Shown piece after piece: positions 23,345-35,209 of a stretch of DNA of 64,000 nt. The DNA is from Tachypleus tridentatus. Its lineage: Eukaryota > Arthropoda > Merostomata > Xiphosura > Limulidae. The notes under the pieces are model-generated. The model saw nothing but the letters and a program-made list of their open reading frames with translations, was not told the DNA's origin and did no database searches. Made by a program: the position numbers and the translations under genes. Location of the stretch: positions 42,413,094 to 42,477,093 of the forward strand of contig NC_134830.1 in the NCBI RefSeq assembly GCF_004210375.1. The letters are read 5' to 3'. Each line of letters starts with the position of its first letter. Position 1 is the first letter of the stretch.

Positions 23345-23450
23345 ACAATGTTTACTTATTAGCAAAGCCACATTGGGCTATCTATCTGCTGAGTCCACCC
23401 AGGGGAATCGAACCCCAAATTTTACCGTTGTACCATACCAGCAGGTGACA
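23345..23450 (-). mobile_element. SINE-C copy
   Basis: Minus strand: TGGTACAACGG, a mutated region, GGGGTTCGATTCCCC and GCAGATAGATAGCCC, then GTGGCTTTGCTAATAAG. The anticodon region is partly deleted. Confidence 0.72.
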
Positions 23451-23462
23451 ACTTCTAACATA

Positions 23463-23727
23463 TTTGGTTTAAATTTCGTGGAAATCTACACGAGGGTAAT
23501 CTGCGCTCGCTGTCTCTCATTTAGCAGTATAAGACTAGAGGGAAGTCAGCTAATCAACACTACCCATCGCCAACTCTCGAGCTACTCTTTTACCAACAAA
23601 TAGTGGGATTGACTGTCACATATAACCCACGGTTGAAAGGGCGAGCATGTTTGGTGCGACGAGAATTCGAACCCGCGACCCTCGGAATACGGGTCGAGTG
23701 CCCTATCCACCTGGCTATAGCAGGCCG
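23463..23727 (-). mobile_element. SINE-A with target duplication
   Basis: Flanked by ACTTCTAACA (23451-23460 and 23728-23737). The minus strand has GCCTGCTATAGCCAGGTGG, CTCGACCCGTATTC, GGGTTCGAATTCTC and an A body with a deletion in the GGGCGTTATAATGTG block. It inserted next to a C SINE. Confidence 0.9.
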
Positions 23728-23737
23728 ACTTCTAACA

Positions 23738-25909
23738 CAGAAATCATTCAACAATAAGCATTGTGTAATAACAGAAATACGCAAAACACTCATCTTTAGT
23801 TTACAGAATATGTTATCGCATCTCTTGCCGTAAATTAATAAGGTAGAAAAATTCTTACGAAGAAGATTTTAAAACGTAAAATGTTAAATGCATAAATACG
23901 TTAATTAATAGAATATAACATTTAATATATGTGAAAATTAATATTTCTTTTAAATTTGAATAATTTTAATCTAATACATACTTTTAATATAACGTTGAGT
24001 GCTCTTCTGTTTAGAAGCTTCGTTCCCGTGGGAACTTTAACGACTAGCTTGGGAGAATTTGTAACGGCTGTTGTTGCCCAGTTACTGTTGAAAAGTATAG
24101 AAAGTGTACTTTCAATTTGATGTTACATGATGTTAGGAGTTCGAGAGAGAGAAACTATTTGTATTGAAAACGCTGACAAGTTTCGCGCGCTATATTAAGA
24201 AACACTGACGTAGATTATTCAAATTAACTACAGATAAATGTGTAATATTTTTAAAACTAATAAATAAACTGTAACTTTATGTGTGAGTTAAAATATTAAT
24301 GATAATAGAAGCAAGAAACAAAAAGCTTAATTTTTTTATTTTGTTATCACTTTCACATGATATTTGTTTTTATTCTCCAAAGTTCACGTTCTCTGTTCAT
24401 CTCTAACAAACGTTATATTGAAATATGTTGTTGTTGTTCACATTTATTTTGTACTTTATAATTCTGTAAAGTTTGTGATAATAGGTTGTACAATGTTGTA
24501 GTGAATATTTATAGTACATAAAGCTTTTTCTCCTTTTTCGTTTCAGACTAATTACTATTTCTAGATAACAGATGGCACTGTTCACTTACTAGGCTATTTC
24601 AGTAATGTTAAAAAAAAAAGATACATTACACGTGAAATCGACATACCTCAGAATTAGGAAGACAGCTGTTAACTAATTCGATGCGATGAAAATCAGTTTG
24701 AAGAATACCTGTATATATTTTATTTTGTGAGTCATTTGTTATATTTTTCTTATCGTGGTCCTAAAGATATTGGTTTGTCTTGCTTTGAATTTCAGTGAAG
24801 TGAAATTTACACAACAAACATGTACTGCTGAGACGTTTGGCTAGACCAGAAATAGATTACAATTACTCGGTTAAATTTATCCATTGTAACTTAAAGATAA
24901 CTATTGTAGTGAAAGACGCAAAAAGAGAAATATGTACATTTCTGCATTAGTAACGGAATTACTGTTACAAATGTATTTTAATATCAACGTTTGTTTCAGC
25001 TTAGTGCATGTAACGTATAATTTTAAACATATGTTGCACGACTTCCTCCTGTTCTCTAAATTTGTAGAAGATTCTCGAGCGTAAGAATTAACAATATAAG
25101 TTTGCGAAATACCAGTAAGTACCAGTATGATTGCCAGCTGAATTTTCGAGACTCCCGCCATATAAGTATAAATGCTGGACATCGCAACACATAGAGAAAA
25201 CAATTTAGAATATTTTGGGTCGTTACAGTAAATATTCTACAAGCCTCGGAAGTTATAACTGTGATAAACGCTTACTAATCAAGAAAAAAGATATTTGACC
25301 AGGAACATTTATAGAATTCGAACATTACAAATCATTCACGTCAGAGAATTAAAATTAACTTCAGACGTTAATATTTCTACGAGGACATTAGACATCTATC
25401 TTCTTTGAAAAGTAAGCTTGTAGACCGCATTAGGCCCAATAAGAATAGAGCTAGTTAGCGTTCCCGTCAAGTGAAGCTTATCTGTGTATCAACATAAAAT
25501 TAATTCGCTCGTCGTGGACCTGGACCATCGATAAAATGTTCAGTTCCAGACTAGATAGAAGACTGAGTATTGTTTATAAGTTTGTAAAACTCGTGTATAT
25601 AAACAATTACACGTAATAACCATTAGAAATAACAATTATGAATTGTACTGTTGTTCGTGTGTTAAAATATGATTGTGTTGAGAAAGAAATTTGTGTGTGT
25701 GTCAGTTTTGTTTGCAAATATCATAAAGTTTATACATATTGACATTCAATGAACTTCTTACTTGAGATTTCCAGCTATTTGAAATCGTAATACGTAACAT
25801 AATAAATCAGTGACTCGTCTGAGATAAATTGTAATACGTAACAATAACAAAGTTTGTTGTACTTTAATTTAAAAACCTGAAAGACTTATTAAAGTTTTAT
25901 TATTGTGGG
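23738..25909. other. Non-coding, nothing certain
   Basis: Long AT-rich stretch. The only frame worth noting is a 100-codon minus-strand frame at 24901-25203, listed separately. Confidence 0.4.
24901..25203 (-). CDS. Doubtful small secreted-peptide frame
   Basis: A 100-residue frame with a hydrophobic segment (residues about 20-36, IQLAIILVLTGISQTYIV) followed by a polar part with NRRKSCNIC and further cysteines, then a dibasic-like processing site pattern. This superficially resembles a neuropeptide precursor. I recognise no family, the base composition equals the flanks, and no promoter or splice site supports it. Chance is more likely. Confidence 0.1.
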   Translation of the reverse strand: MFSLCVAMSSIYTYMAGVSKIQLAIILVLTGISQTYIVNSYARESSTNLENRRKSCNICLKLYVTCTKLKQTLILKYICNSNSVTNAEMYIFLFLRLSLQ

Positions 25910-26988
25910 CGACGATGATAACATAACATGTAGTTTATGTCTACGATGATAGCATAACATGTAGTTTATGTCTACGATGATAGCATAACATGTAGTTTAT
26001 GTCTACGATGATAGCATAACATGTAGTTTATGTCTACGATGATAGCTTAGCATGTAGTTTATGTCTACGATGATAACATAACTGTAGTTTATATCTACGA
26101 TGATAACATAACATGTTGTTTATGTCTACGATGATAACATAACATGTAGTTTATGTCTACGATGATAACATAACTGTAGTTTATGTCTACGATGATAACA
26201 TAACATGTAGTTTATGTCTACGATGATAACATAACATGTAGTTTATGTCTACGATGATAACATAACATGTAGTTTATGTCTACGATGATAGCATAGCATG
26301 TAGTTTATGTCTACGATGATAGCATAACATGTAGTTTATACGATGATAGCATAACATGTAGTTTATGTCTACGATGATAGCTTAGCATGTAGTTTATGTC
26401 TACGATGATAACATAACTGTAGTTTATATCTACGATGATAACATAACATGTAGTTTATGTCTACGATGATAACATAACATGTAGTTTATGTCTACGATGA
26501 TAACATAACTGTAGTTTATATCTACGATGATAACATAACATGTAGTTTATGTCTACGATGATAACATAACATGTAGTTTATGTCTACGATGATAGCATAA
26601 CATGTAGTTTATGTCTACGATGATAGCTTAGCATGTAGTTTATGTCTACGATGATAACATAACTGTAGTTTATATCTACGATGATAACATAACATGTAGT
26701 TTATGTCTACGATGATAGCATAGCATGTAGTTTATGTCTACGATGATAGCATAACATGTAGTTTATGTCTACGATGATAGCATAACATGTAGTTTATGTC
26801 TACGATGATAGCTTAGCATGTAGTTTATGTCTACGATGATAACATAACTGTAGTTTATATCTACGATGATAACATAACATGTTGTTTATGTCTACGATGA
26901 TAACATAACATGTAGTTTATGTCTACGATGATAACATAACATGTAGTTTATGTCTACGATGATAACATAACATGTAGTTTATGTCTAT
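25910..26988. repeat. 31-bp minisatellite, about 35 copies
   Basis: The basic unit contains CTACGATGATAACATAAC and then ATGTAGTTTATG. There are 29-bp variants lacking two bases (AACATAACTGTAG) and base variants AGCATAAC and AGCTTAGC. A pair, one AGCTTAGC unit followed by one 29-bp AACTG unit ending TATATC, recurs near 26041, 26378, 26629 and 26812, indicating segmental amplification within the array. Confidence 0.93.
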
Positions 26989-27038
26989 GGGATTTTGAGT
27001 CCTTCTTAATTTACCATACATTGTATTTCATTGTATTT

Positions 27039-27303
27039 GGTCCGACATGGCCAGGTACTTAGAGCGCTCGACTCGTGCTCTGAGGTTCGTGAGTTCGAAT
27101 ACAAACATGCTCGCCCTTTCAGACGTGAAGGCATTATAATGTATCGATCAATCGCACTATTCGTTGGTAAGAGTAGCCCAAGAGTTGGCGATGAGTGGTG
27201 ATGACTAGCTGCCTTCCATCTGGTTTTACAATACTAAATTAGGGACGGCTAGAGCAGATAGCCCTTGTGTAGCTTTGCGCGAAAGTATAAAAAAATAAAC
27301 AAA
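27039..27303 (+). mobile_element. SINE-A copy
   Basis: GGTCCGACATGGCCAGGTAC head, CTCGACTCGTGCTC loop, GAGTTCGAATAC box B. The body and tail GCGCGAAAGTATAAAAAAATAAAC are present. A few bases are deleted after box B. Confidence 0.88.
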
Positions 27304-28033
27304 TCCTTGAATTCTTGATCCAAGTTTTGCTGATGCGTCTTAAACTAAAATAGGCAGAACTGCAGTTCACTATAGAGAGTACCGTCAATCAAACAATGCT
27401 ATATGTCTCTGGGTCAGAGATTCTCTTTTCAATTTCACTTCTAGTAAAGAAGCAAAGAAATCTTTAACACACACATGTATACGTATAATGTTTACATAGT
27501 ATGTTGGTTAGTTTGTGTCATTATAGAAAACTGTTCTACAGTGACTAAAAATATATTCTGATCATTTTACAACAATATTAACCATTTTCATTGATTATTG
27601 TTATTGTTAAACTACAGACTATTGTAAAACACTAGATGTTTCAACTATTGTTAAAACACTCAGATGTTTACCAACTGCATTGATTATTGTTAAACTGCAG
27701 ACTAATCGTAGCCATTATTGTTGAAACATTAGACTGCATTAATTATTGCTAAATTACAAACTGATAATGTTTTCACTATTGTTAAAACATTAGCTGTCCA
27801 ACAACTTTATTATTATTAAACTACATACTAATCATGCCCATTATTGTTGAAACACTAGATTGCGTTGAATATTATTATTATTGTGAAATTACATATATTA
27901 ATCTTGTACATTATTGTTAATACACTAGAAGCCCTTCAACTCCACTGACTAGTGTCAACAACTCTGTGAACTTCATTTTTTTGAAGTCTGTGTTTCACGT
28001 GTACCAATGTGATTGCTTCAGAATATTTAAGAA
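27304..28033. repeat. Degenerate ATTATTGTTAAA-type tandem repeats
   Basis: Between about 27590 and 27950, ATTATTGTTAAA, ACACTAGATG and AACTACA-GACTAAT motifs recur at irregular 60-70-bp spacing. This looks like an old decayed tandem array. 27304-27580 shows nothing recognised. Confidence 0.5.
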
Positions 28034-28043
28034 TGAAATTTGG

Positions 28044-28320
28044 TTTGTTTGTTTTTGAATTTCGTGCAAACTACACGAGGGCTATCTGCGTAAGCCATCC
28101 ATAATTTTGCAGTTTAAGACTAGAGGGAAGGCATCTAGTCATCACCACCAACCGCAAACTCTTGGGTTACTCTTTTACCAACAGATAGTGAGATTGACCG
28201 TTACTTTATAGCATCCACACGATTGAAAGAGTAAGCACATGTTTGGTTTGAAAGGGATTCGAACCTGCGACCCTCGGGTTACGAGTCGAACGCCTTAACC
28301 CACCTAGCAATGCCGGGCCG
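28044..28320 (-). mobile_element. SINE-A, full length with target duplication
   Basis: Flanked by TGAAATTTGG (28034-28043) and TGAAACTTGG (28321-28330), one mismatch. The minus strand starts GGCCCGGCATTGCTAGGTGG and includes the box B GGTTCGAATCCC and the complete body. Confidence 0.9.
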
Positions 28321-28602
28321 TGAAACTTGGAAAAACCGAAATTTTAATTGAGGAACTACTGACGTAACGTCGTGCATCCAATCCAAAATAATCTAACTAT
28401 AAATAAACCAAAAAAACAGTCGAAGAACTTGGATCAGAAGAAGATTAATCTGGATCAAGCGGACTAAGTGTAAATATGAAATTTTGATAAATGTACCGTT
28501 GATAAATACGTGTTTCTTTATGTAAATTAAACATTAACTATTTTCCTTTTGTGTTTGAGAAAGAGAGTGGCACTAACAAACTGGAGCATATTAAACAGGA
28601 AA

Positions 28603-28880
28603 TGGTATGGTCAGGTGGGTTAAGGCGTTCGACTTGTAATCCGAGGGTCGCGGGTTCGAATCCCGGTCACACCAAACATGCTCGCCCTTTCAGCCGTGGG
28701 GGTGTTATAATGTGACAGTCAATCCCACTATTCGTTGCTATAAGAGTAGTCCAAGAGTTGGTGGTGGGTGGTGATGACTAGCTAGCTGCCTTCTCTCTAG
28801 TCTTACACTACAAAATTGGGGACGGCTAGCGCAGATAGCCCTCGTGTAGCTTTGCGCGAAGTTAAAAAAAAGAAGAAAAA
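28603..28880 (+). mobile_element. SINE-A, full length with target duplication
   Basis: Flanked by AAACAGGAAA (28593-28602 and 28881-28890). The head is ATGGTCAGGTGGGTTAAGG, with GGGTTCGAATCCCGG box B. The tail is an A-rich run rather than CAAAC repeats. Confidence 0.93.
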
Positions 28881-28890
28881 AAACAGGAAA

Positions 28891-30067
28891 CAGTCATCTG
28901 TCCTTGTGTTTTTCCATCTCTTTCATTGGAAAGAAAAGCTTGGATTACATATTTTCGTTCGTAGGTTTCCACGTAAGCACTTTTATGCCCACGATGAAAC
29001 AATATTTTCACTTCTATATTACTTCATACATGTAACTTGGCAACAAAATATTCAAAAGCAATTATATTACTAACTTTGTTTATATTTATGGCTGTTGCTA
29101 CAAGGTTTTGGTGTTGGAATCGTTTGAACTTACCCTAATCGTCAATCAGTTTTTCCTCTGTTCGAAAGAAATTGTTATTGGAAGGTCATATAATCATTTA
29201 TCATTATCTTAAAACTGCTGAACAAGTCCGGATTATAGTCAAACAACTACAAAGAAGACCTAAGAATGTTAGGATAATCGGAATGTTAAACTATAACAAG
29301 TTGTCTGATTTATTTAAAATAATATCTCGTGTATTTACTGCTTTACACAACCATAAATCCTAAAGAAAATCACCTGAACTACTTACTATTCTATAAGTTA
29401 TTCTAATCGAAATAATTGTTTTTGTTTACTAATTTATACACTATGTGACCGAGTGGAGTTTTATCTTTTCTGTATTTTTGGTTTCGTGGCATGTTGTTTG
29501 TTACACCACCTCTAAACATTGGTAAAGAAAACCGTTATTTCAACAGCCCACAAGTGGATTAAAGTAGAATATCCTATGTCTAGTGGTACAGACAAATTGT
29601 ATATTACGTTTAGCTAGTTGTTTTACCACTGTAAAAATTAACATCGTTATATTATAGTGGTAAGGGGGGGGGCGTTATTGTATTCCACGTTTGTTTGCTA
29701 TCTTGATGAACATTGGTTTTGTTGTTATTATTGACTGCTTGCTTCTCTAGTTTTGCTCTAGGTTTTACTCTGACCATCCACTTTACTAAAAGTGGTAATT
29801 ATATTTCTCTCCACATTTTCATTCTTCGAATACTTTGAAAATTAAATGTTCACCTCAGTTTTACTGGTAGTATAATAACACTTAAGGATTGACAAAGAAT
29901 GCGAAACAGTTATTTGTTATTAATTAGGAGACGTAATTCTTATGATATTTGGTTGTTACCAAGCGTAGTCATCAAAAATGACTTGTTGTGCATGTTGTTG
30001 TTATTAAACTTACAGTTATTTCATTGAAACAAAGATAAAATACAGGAATCACTGGTTTAGGAAGAGT
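28891..30067. other. Non-coding, nothing recognised
   Basis: AT-rich with a G8 run near 29665. No supported gene. Confidence 0.4.
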
Positions 30068-30181
30068 TGTTTGTTTGTTTTAACGCCAAACTAGACACTA
30101 TTTGCACTCTGTCCGCCAGGGGCAATCGAACCTCGAATTTTAGCGTTGTAAATCCGTAAACTTACTGGTGATCGACCAGGA
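30068..30181 (-). mobile_element. SINE-C, diverged
   Basis: Minus strand: ACCAGTAAGTTTACGGATTT, ACAACGCTAAAATTCG, AGGTTCGATTGCCCC and GCGGACAGAGTGCAAATAG. The tail has decayed. Confidence 0.72.
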
Positions 30182-31776
30182 AGACTGTTGAAATACAACT
30201 CTCAAAAATGAATATTATTTCCGTCTTCAGTCCGAGTAAGGCACAAAAGATATTTGTTACCAATAAGTCAACTGTTAAAACAATACTAGATTAGAAATCT
30301 TTTGTTTTAAAAATATATCTACTGACTTAAGGAACTTGCGTTTCGTTGTTGTTTTTTATTCAGAAATGCGTGAATCGCGTCATAAACATTCTGTATGCTG
30401 AATATTCTCAGTGATTAATTAAAACCTTTCATTCGCTTAAGCTTCTCCGAAACAGAGAAAATTGACTAGAAAACAGACCTGCTGTTTAACAATAGGAAAC
30501 AGATTTGATATTGTTCTTTCTGTTATGCCTATGTGTCATGAATCTTTTATTCACGTTTCTTAGCTCTTGACAGCCTTATCTGAGCTCCTATTAAGTAAAT
30601 AAACTTTACTTTTTGGACTTTATTGGACATCTTTGGCCACAAAATATTAAACACCACTCTTTCTCTTTCGCACACTCTATACTTGCTTGATGAAAACATA
30701 ATTATTATATCTGTGGCAAGACAAGCCGCTTATACAAAATCTCTGTGAGATACATAAAATATCTGTCTTGTGAAAGGTTTGTAATGGTTCATGAGATTTT
30801 AAGAGTTGGATAAAAAAGGAATAATCTAGGTCATTTGGGTTTTTGATAGAAAGTTAGACTAAGCTTATATATATCACAAAGTGAAATAGAATTCCACTCA
30901 CCTAGTGTCAAAGGTAAGGTCAACTGATGAGAACCTTGTTTGAATAGCACTGCTAAAGTAATCTTTATTGCCTGTACTACCTTTTGATAATCATTGACTG
31001 ATTACAGAGCATCTTTGTTAGGCTTTAGATGTCTGTATCGTATTTCAGATCATTTGAATAAATAACCGCAAAGATGGTACAGTCTATATGCAACATATTC
31101 AGTGTAAGCAATATTCTGTAGGTAGCCAACAGGAGAACTAAGTCATATGTGAGCATTCATAGTGGAGAGGGGGGGGTATCCATGGTTAGAATCTGGGGCA
31201 TTTAACCCTTTTTATTACTCTCTTGGTAGGACACCTCCCGATCTACCATAAATCTACCTGTTATAGATTTTCCTACTAATTCAAGAACTGTGAAAGAATT
31301 TAACTGCATATATATATATATACAGGTGTATACAAAACTACACGCAGAATTAATCCTGGATTATCTGTCTTAGTATACTGGTGTACGGTGTTGATTTGTT
31401 TTGATCAGTTTCAACCGAAAAAAAAAAAGTGGCAGCTTGTCTTTCATAAGCGTAAAGTGACCCATTTCTGCACCTGACGTCATATTGCTTGAATGAGTAT
31501 ATCGTACCGTACAGTGACGGTTGTAACTTTTAGTGCATGCAAACGTGAGGTCAAGCAAAGAACGTGACACGCATTCAATTTGTTATAGCATGATAAATAA
31601 TACACTTGATCTAAAATTTAATGTATACAGAGACATATCTTTGACAAATGGGCATTGAGATAAATTCAAAAGAAAGAAGAATGGCTTAATATTTTATTTG
31701 GTTACAGTGCCGTACGTTGCTCGACAAAAGATTCATTAGCGTCGTGTTTTGGTGTGAATATATATATATGCATATG
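30182..31776. other. Non-coding, nothing recognised
   Basis: AT-rich, with short TA repeats near 31307-31322 and G-rich 31166-31177. A 66-codon minus-strand frame at 31370-31570 has no recognised domain. Confidence 0.4.
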
Positions 31777-31778
31777 TA

Positions 31779-31994
31779 CAGGGTGGCCCGTAAGTCCCTA
31801 CCCATCCGTATATCTTATGTATCCAGTGTATCCGTGTCGTGTCACCAGTATACTTGTCACAATACGCTCTTCAAGTGTAAACGGGCTTACATCGATCGCC
31901 ATATTTCTCTGAAAAGAAGAAACAAATTATAATAAATGCGTAATTGAATATAACATAAAACATATGAATGGGTAGGGACTTACAGACCACCCTG
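31779..31994. mobile_element. 216-bp mariner-type MITE
   Basis: TA dinucleotides flank it at 31777-31778 and 31995-31996. The left end CAGGGTGGCCCGTAAGTCCC and the inverted right end CAGGGTGGTCTGTAAGTCCC match over about 33 bases with four differences. It has no transposase. TA flanks and TIR style fit the Tc1/mariner superfamily. Confidence 0.88.
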
Positions 31995-31996
31995 TA

Positions 31997-33145
31997 TAAT
32001 AGAATATTAACACCTACTAAAACTGCTGTAGAAATATAGTTTCTTAAAATTAAAATTAATAAAGACTCGGTTACAGGTTCTAGTGGACTGGTTATGTATT
32101 ACAAAACGATTACTGATACCGACTACTCAAAATCTTAAAAAAATGCACGAGTTTTCAACTCATTGTATGAGCTTCTTAGGAGACAAATTTTTCATCTGCT
32201 ATTCTGGTGAATATCAAAAGGTGCAGATCAAAATACTGTCTTTAAAAGATGATGAAGTATGTGTGTGAAGTCATTTGAAGCTGTGGTATTCAGACCACGA
32301 ATCTTATTATTCTATTAATCATACTTACAGAGATTTTCGTTCTTAATTTTGTAACTTTGGTTCTAATTTTGAAGTCCACTGTTATCCTCCTCCGAACGTT
32401 ATCTTAGGAATTCCACAGGCTTCTTAATGTATCTATCTGTTCCATTGGGCCCTGACCAGTAGGTTGACGTTGTTGGATTTCTGTCATTTACTGGTTAAAA
32501 AATGGGATTCACAACAGTAATTGGAGATTTAGTGTCCAAGTTAAGTCTTATCATGAAAAAGTAAAGTTTAATCTATATTAAGTTGTTAGAGTACATTTAG
32601 GTACGTTACAGTTTAGTGGCTGATAAAAATATATTGCAAAAATGAAGAAATATGCAAAGACTATTGAACGTTTTACAAAACCTTCGTTTGTTCACAACCA
32701 CGGTTTCGTCATTAAAGGCATTATCAGGCGAAACCATTTCAATGACGCTTTTGTGAAACGTACAATTGTCTCTGGTTATTTCTTTAAATCCTTAATTATA
32801 GAGTTTCACCAAGTACCGACGATTCCAAGCATCAGTTACATACAAGTTAGTTTATTTTAAATTCCATGACGACGGATCAATAACACATTCTTAGTATGTA
32901 CTATAAAAGACGTGTTTGTAAAATCGCATTATCTGACAGCACGTTTGTTTTTATTTGTCATTATTGTTATATCCATCTTACCTGCTTGTCAGATCCTCAA
33001 CTGTTTGGCTATTGTGAGTTGCTTATCTTCCTTGAGAGTGAAAGGAAAACAAGACTCATAAGTGTCACAAGTAACTAATTAGAAGTAAATCACATTTCTT
33101 AAAGTTTCTTTTGGAGTTTTGTTTTTGTTCTTTTTTGTTCTTGTT
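31997..33145. other. Non-coding; a palindromic motif at 32702-32735
   Basis: 32702-32735 is an imperfect palindrome opening GGTTTCG and closing CGAAACC. Its minus-strand reading (CCTGATAATGCC ... CGAAAC) resembles the one near 36166-36204. The rest is AT-rich with no gene recognised. Confidence 0.35.
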
Positions 33146-33361
33146 TGCTAGGTTTCGCGATAAATTACTGAAGGATAATGTCCATAATTTTGCAGTAGAG
33201 GTAAGACAAATAATTAAAACAATCCAGCGCCAACTCGTGAAAAAAAAAGTTTAACTGTAGCATCATAACGTCCCAAAAGAAGAAAACACAATTATATTTA
33301 GCAACAGGTTACGTTCCCGCAAGCTACAAATTGTGAGTCGACCTCCTTAACCACCAGATCT
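33146..33361 (-). mobile_element. SINE-A, highly degenerate
   Basis: The order TTTCGCG, ATAATTTTGCAGT, GTAAGAC, CGCCAACTC, CATCATAACGTCCC, GTTCCCGCAAGC, TGAGTCGACCTCCTTAACCACC follows the A family on the minus strand with many substitutions and insertions. Confidence 0.6.
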
Positions 33362-34785
33362 CTTTTCGATATCACTTGTGAGAAATGCTATCCTACGAAA
33401 ATGTATCACCAAACAAAGTTGGTTATTTAATAAGCAGTTTACACTTATTTTAACATTGACACAAAATTATTTGTATGGAAATGTATATAAATATTCACAA
33501 TAAGTGAGGATGTGAATTTTAATATAATTTAACATCCTTTCTATATACGTGTGATATACGCTCCACTACTATGAGAAGCCTAGTCGTATTCTCTTAATTT
33601 GTCCTTGTTCAAGGCTACTGATCAGAAGTGAGAGGACCCCCTCTGAACCTGTATAATTCAGTGACAAGTGGTAAGTTAAAAAATAGATTGTGTTTTTCAT
33701 TTATATACCAGTGTCGTTTTTATATTTAGAATTATGTACTATAAATCATTGTTTATGGAAATTTGAATTGTTAACTTTGACTGTTAAGAAATATTTACAT
33801 TATGTGGCTTTCAGTTAAATCACAACTATCGTAGACCTAACTATATCTCCAGTAATGGAAATATATACACAACCTAGAATAATTAGTGGAATATTCACTT
33901 AATGACGAGTAGGGCTGTAATCTCGAACTCAGTGTGGTTCACAAACTGTCGAAAAATTTATTTTGTAACAAATATTAGGAGTCGCAGTTGATTCACGATT
34001 GTATGAAGAGGTTTGTGGGCAAGAATACAGTATTCACGATGTCCCAAAAATATTATCGTTATGTCTAAGATCCAATTATTTAAGAAACTGGCTGAAGTCC
34101 TTTAATGTCTTTACCAGTTTCAGAAAATATTAGGGTGTGGGACGAATTTATGATAAGAGTCAGAGTAAAAATACAGCTTTCTTCATTCGTCTTCTGGGCC
34201 TGTGTGTCGATAAACCTTTTCTAGAATACATGTTCGCACATTATTATCTCTTCTCCGCCAACCAATGCTGTCAGAACACGAACAGTTGACTGTTGATTTT
34301 CGGTATGTTTTTAAAAGGGTCACTGTTTGTCATTATTCATTGTCCACAGTTTGCTCGGTAAGAAACATGGAAGCCATGATCGCCTGTTTACGTTTAAATG
34401 AAAACAAAATCAGTAACTATATTAATTAAATTAATTATCACTTTGTACCATCTGCAAATATTGTAAAGACTTGCAGATTTGTATGCATAAAATAAATATC
34501 GAAGAACAAGCACAAATTTACAAAACTAAGAAAATGATTTCTCTAACTAGTTATCACCTACCACGTATACCTTTAAAAATGGCGCACGTGATACATCGTA
34601 ATTAGTCGAGGTAACAATTTACATATTTTTCAAACTTGTGTTTGTTTTTCATTACTTAATTTATGCTTATAAAGCTTTTAATTTTTAGAATAATGACTGT
34701 ATTGTATTTCTGCACATTTTAATAATATATTTTTTGTTATTCCTTTAGAGGTCGGTTAAGCTCTGGCATATATTAAAGGCAAACG
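33362..34785. other. Non-coding, nothing recognised
   Basis: AT-rich spacer with no support for a gene on either strand. Confidence 0.4.
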
Positions 34786-35055
34786 TTTTTGTTTTTTTTT
34801 TAATTTCGCTCAAAGCTACACTAGAGCCACCTGCGCTAGCTGTCCCTCATTTGGCAGTGTAAGACTAGGGGGAAGGTAGCTAGTTACCACCACCCACCGC
34901 CAACTCTTGGGCTACTCTTTTACCAACGAATAGTGGGATTGATCGTAGCTATATAACGCCCCGACGGTTAAAAGGGCGAACATGTGTGACGGGGATTTGA
35001 TTCCGCGACCCTCCGATTACGAGCCGAGCGCTCTAACCACCAGGCCATGCCGGAT
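34786..35055 (-). mobile_element. SINE-A, full length
   Basis: The minus strand has CCGGCATGGCCTGGTGGTTA, GCTCGGCTCGTAATC, GAATCAAATCCCCG (mutated box B), the complete body, and a poly-A-like tail read as T10 at its left edge. Confidence 0.88.
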
Positions 35056-35080
35056 CCAAATTAGCAGGACCTAACGTGAC

Positions 35081-35209
35081 GCTCCCACAGCAACACAGTG
35101 ATATGTTTGCGGACTTACACCGCTAGAAACCGGGTTTCGATACCCGTGGTAGGAAGAGCACAGATAGCCCATTATGTAACTTTCTGCTTAATTCCAAACA
35201 AACAAACCA
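35081..35209 (+). mobile_element. SINE-B copy
   Basis: CAACACAGTGATATG head, GCGGACTTACACCGC loop, GGGTTTCGATACCCG box B, CACAGATAGCCCATTATG and AATTCCAAACAAACAAACC tail. It lies 25 bp from the head of a SINE-A in opposite orientation. Confidence 0.88.
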
